From: Zoroaster sp. YZ-2022
Lineage: Eukaryota; Echinodermata; Asteroidea; Forcipulatida; Zoroasteridae
Direction of reading: 5' to 3'
Length of the DNA stretch: 64,000 nucleotides
Assembly: GCA_029582265.1 (NCBI GenBank)
Contig: CM055833.1
Location: forward strand, 29,230,288-29,294,287
The notes below the pieces were generated by a model. That model saw nothing but the letters and a program-made list of their open reading frames with translations, was not told where the DNA came from and ran no database searches. A program made the translations under genes and the position numbers. Below, in pieces: positions 63,041 through 64,000 of this stretch (within the stretch, counting starts at the first letter, position 1; each line of letters begins with the position of its first letter).

Positions 63041-63987
63041 TTATCCCTAACCTTCCCAAATCCTCCAAAATCCTCTTTGCTAAAGTGAAGGATTTTGAAG
63101 GATTGAGGTTACATGCTACACATGTACATGCTCTTTGTTTAAGTGAATGATTTTGGAGGATTGAGGTTATTAGGCATACTTGCCTTTCCATGGTACATGT
63201 ACATCCATGTTTGTTGTAGTAATTGCAAGCTCAGTGCTTGGTTCAGTGGACACTGTTTATTGCTCCATGCATGCAGGGAGGGTCCCTGGCCATGTACATG
63301 TATCACAGATTAGAAACACATGTGTACATACATGTCATGTGCTTGCTTTACTACTGAAAGATTTTGGATGATTCAGGTTATGTGTAAGCAAATGGGCCTA
63401 GGGAGTTAGGAAGGATTCAGGTTATGTGTAAGCAAATGGGCTTAGGGAGTTAGGAAGGATTCAGGTTATGTGTAAGCAAATGGGCTAGGGAGTTAGGAAG
63501 GATTCAGGTTATGTGTAAGCAAATGGGCCTAGGGAGTTAGGAAGGATTCAGGTTATGTGTAAGCAAATGGGCCTAGGGAGTTAGGAAGGATTCAGGTTAT
63601 GTGTAAGCAAATGGGCCTAGGGAGTTAGGAAGGATTCAGGTTATGTGTAAGCAAATGGGCCTAGGGAGTTAGGAAGGATTCAGGTTATGTGTAAGCAAAT
63701 GGGCCTAGGGAGTTAGGAAGGATTCAGGTTATGTGTAAGCAAATGGGCCTAGGGAGTTAGGAAGGATTCAGGTTATGTGTAAGCAAATGGGACCTAGGGA
63801 GTTAGGAAGGATTCAGGTTATGTGTAAGCAAATGGGCCTAGGGAGTTAGGAAGGATTCAGGTTATGTGTAAGCAAATGGGCCTAGGGAGTTAGGAAGGAT
63901 TCAGGTTATGTGTAAGCAAATGGGCCTAGGGAGTTATGAAGGATTCAGGTTATGTGTAAGCTAATGGGCCTAGGGAGTTAGGGTTAA
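63041..63987 (-). mobile_element. P2 MITE with a 14-copy, 44-bp satellite at its end
   Basis: Left end TTATCCCTAACCTTCCC (TTAA mutated to TTAT) and right end GGGAGTTAGGGTTAA. 63041-63370 is the family interior, inverted relative to 1681-2030. 63370-63987 holds 14 copies of GGAAGGATTCAGGTTATGTG, TAAGCAAATGGGCCTAGGGA, GTTA. The unit equals the terminal 44 bp of the MITE. Copies differ by one to three bases. Confidence 0.92.
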
Positions 63988-64000
63988 ATTAACAAACTAC

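Noticed and set aside
63370..63987. Telomere-like TTAGGG sequence near the window end
   Set aside because: GTTAGGG occurs only once, at the MITE terminus; the repeating unit is 44 bp and not telomeric.

Overview
This is an animal nuclear genome window. The genes have many short exons with GT-AG introns, there is no operon structure, and retrotransposons, tRNA-derived SINEs, MITEs and minisatellites are dense. The three protein genes match vertebrate orthologues closely in domain order. Together with the AT-rich, MITE-rich sequence, this suggests a marine invertebrate, perhaps an echinoderm or another invertebrate deuterostome; that placement is an inference of low certainty.

Layout. (1) 82-18042, minus strand: twelve coding exons of the two-domain AAA ATPase AFG2A (SPATA5). 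The splice phases close exactly (2724 nt, 908 codons), and only the extreme C-terminus is cut off by the left window edge. Its introns hold a decayed LINE, a perfect 20-copy 40-bp tandem array, inverted TTAA-flanked MITEs, a hAT-like element, a SINE and a Penelope-like remnant. (2) 18043-18541: a 499-bp divergent promoter region. (3) 18542-35517, plus strand: all fifteen coding exons of N4BP2 (about 2514 aa), with CUE domain, P-loop/PNK-type kinase, a very long acidic linker, DUF1771 and Smr domain. (4) 35518-45049: a convergent intergenic region with no recognisable gene and many repeats. (5) 45050-62731, minus strand: eight 3' coding exons of a polypeptide N-acetylgalactosaminyltransferase closest to GALNT10 (end of catalytic domain plus ricin-type lectin domain). 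Its 5' exons lie beyond the right edge. (6) 62732 to the end: GALNT intron or upstream sequence carrying a TTAA-flanked MITE whose terminal 44 bp has expanded to 14 copies.

The three genes do not form one pathway: AFG2A acts in ribosome maturation, N4BP2 carries nuclease and kinase folds, and GALNT10 starts mucin-type O-glycosylation in the Golgi. AFG2A and N4BP2 share a head-to-head promoter and may be co-expressed.

The most distinctive content is in the repeats. Two unrelated MITE families have each turned one end into a tandem satellite. A SINE family shares its 3' tail with a LINE present in the same window. Several perfect foldbacks and nested insertions can be dated relative to one another. 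No undescribed cellular system with strong support was found; the best novel candidates are the acidic repeat linker of N4BP2 and the possible zinc-binding N-terminus of AFG2A.
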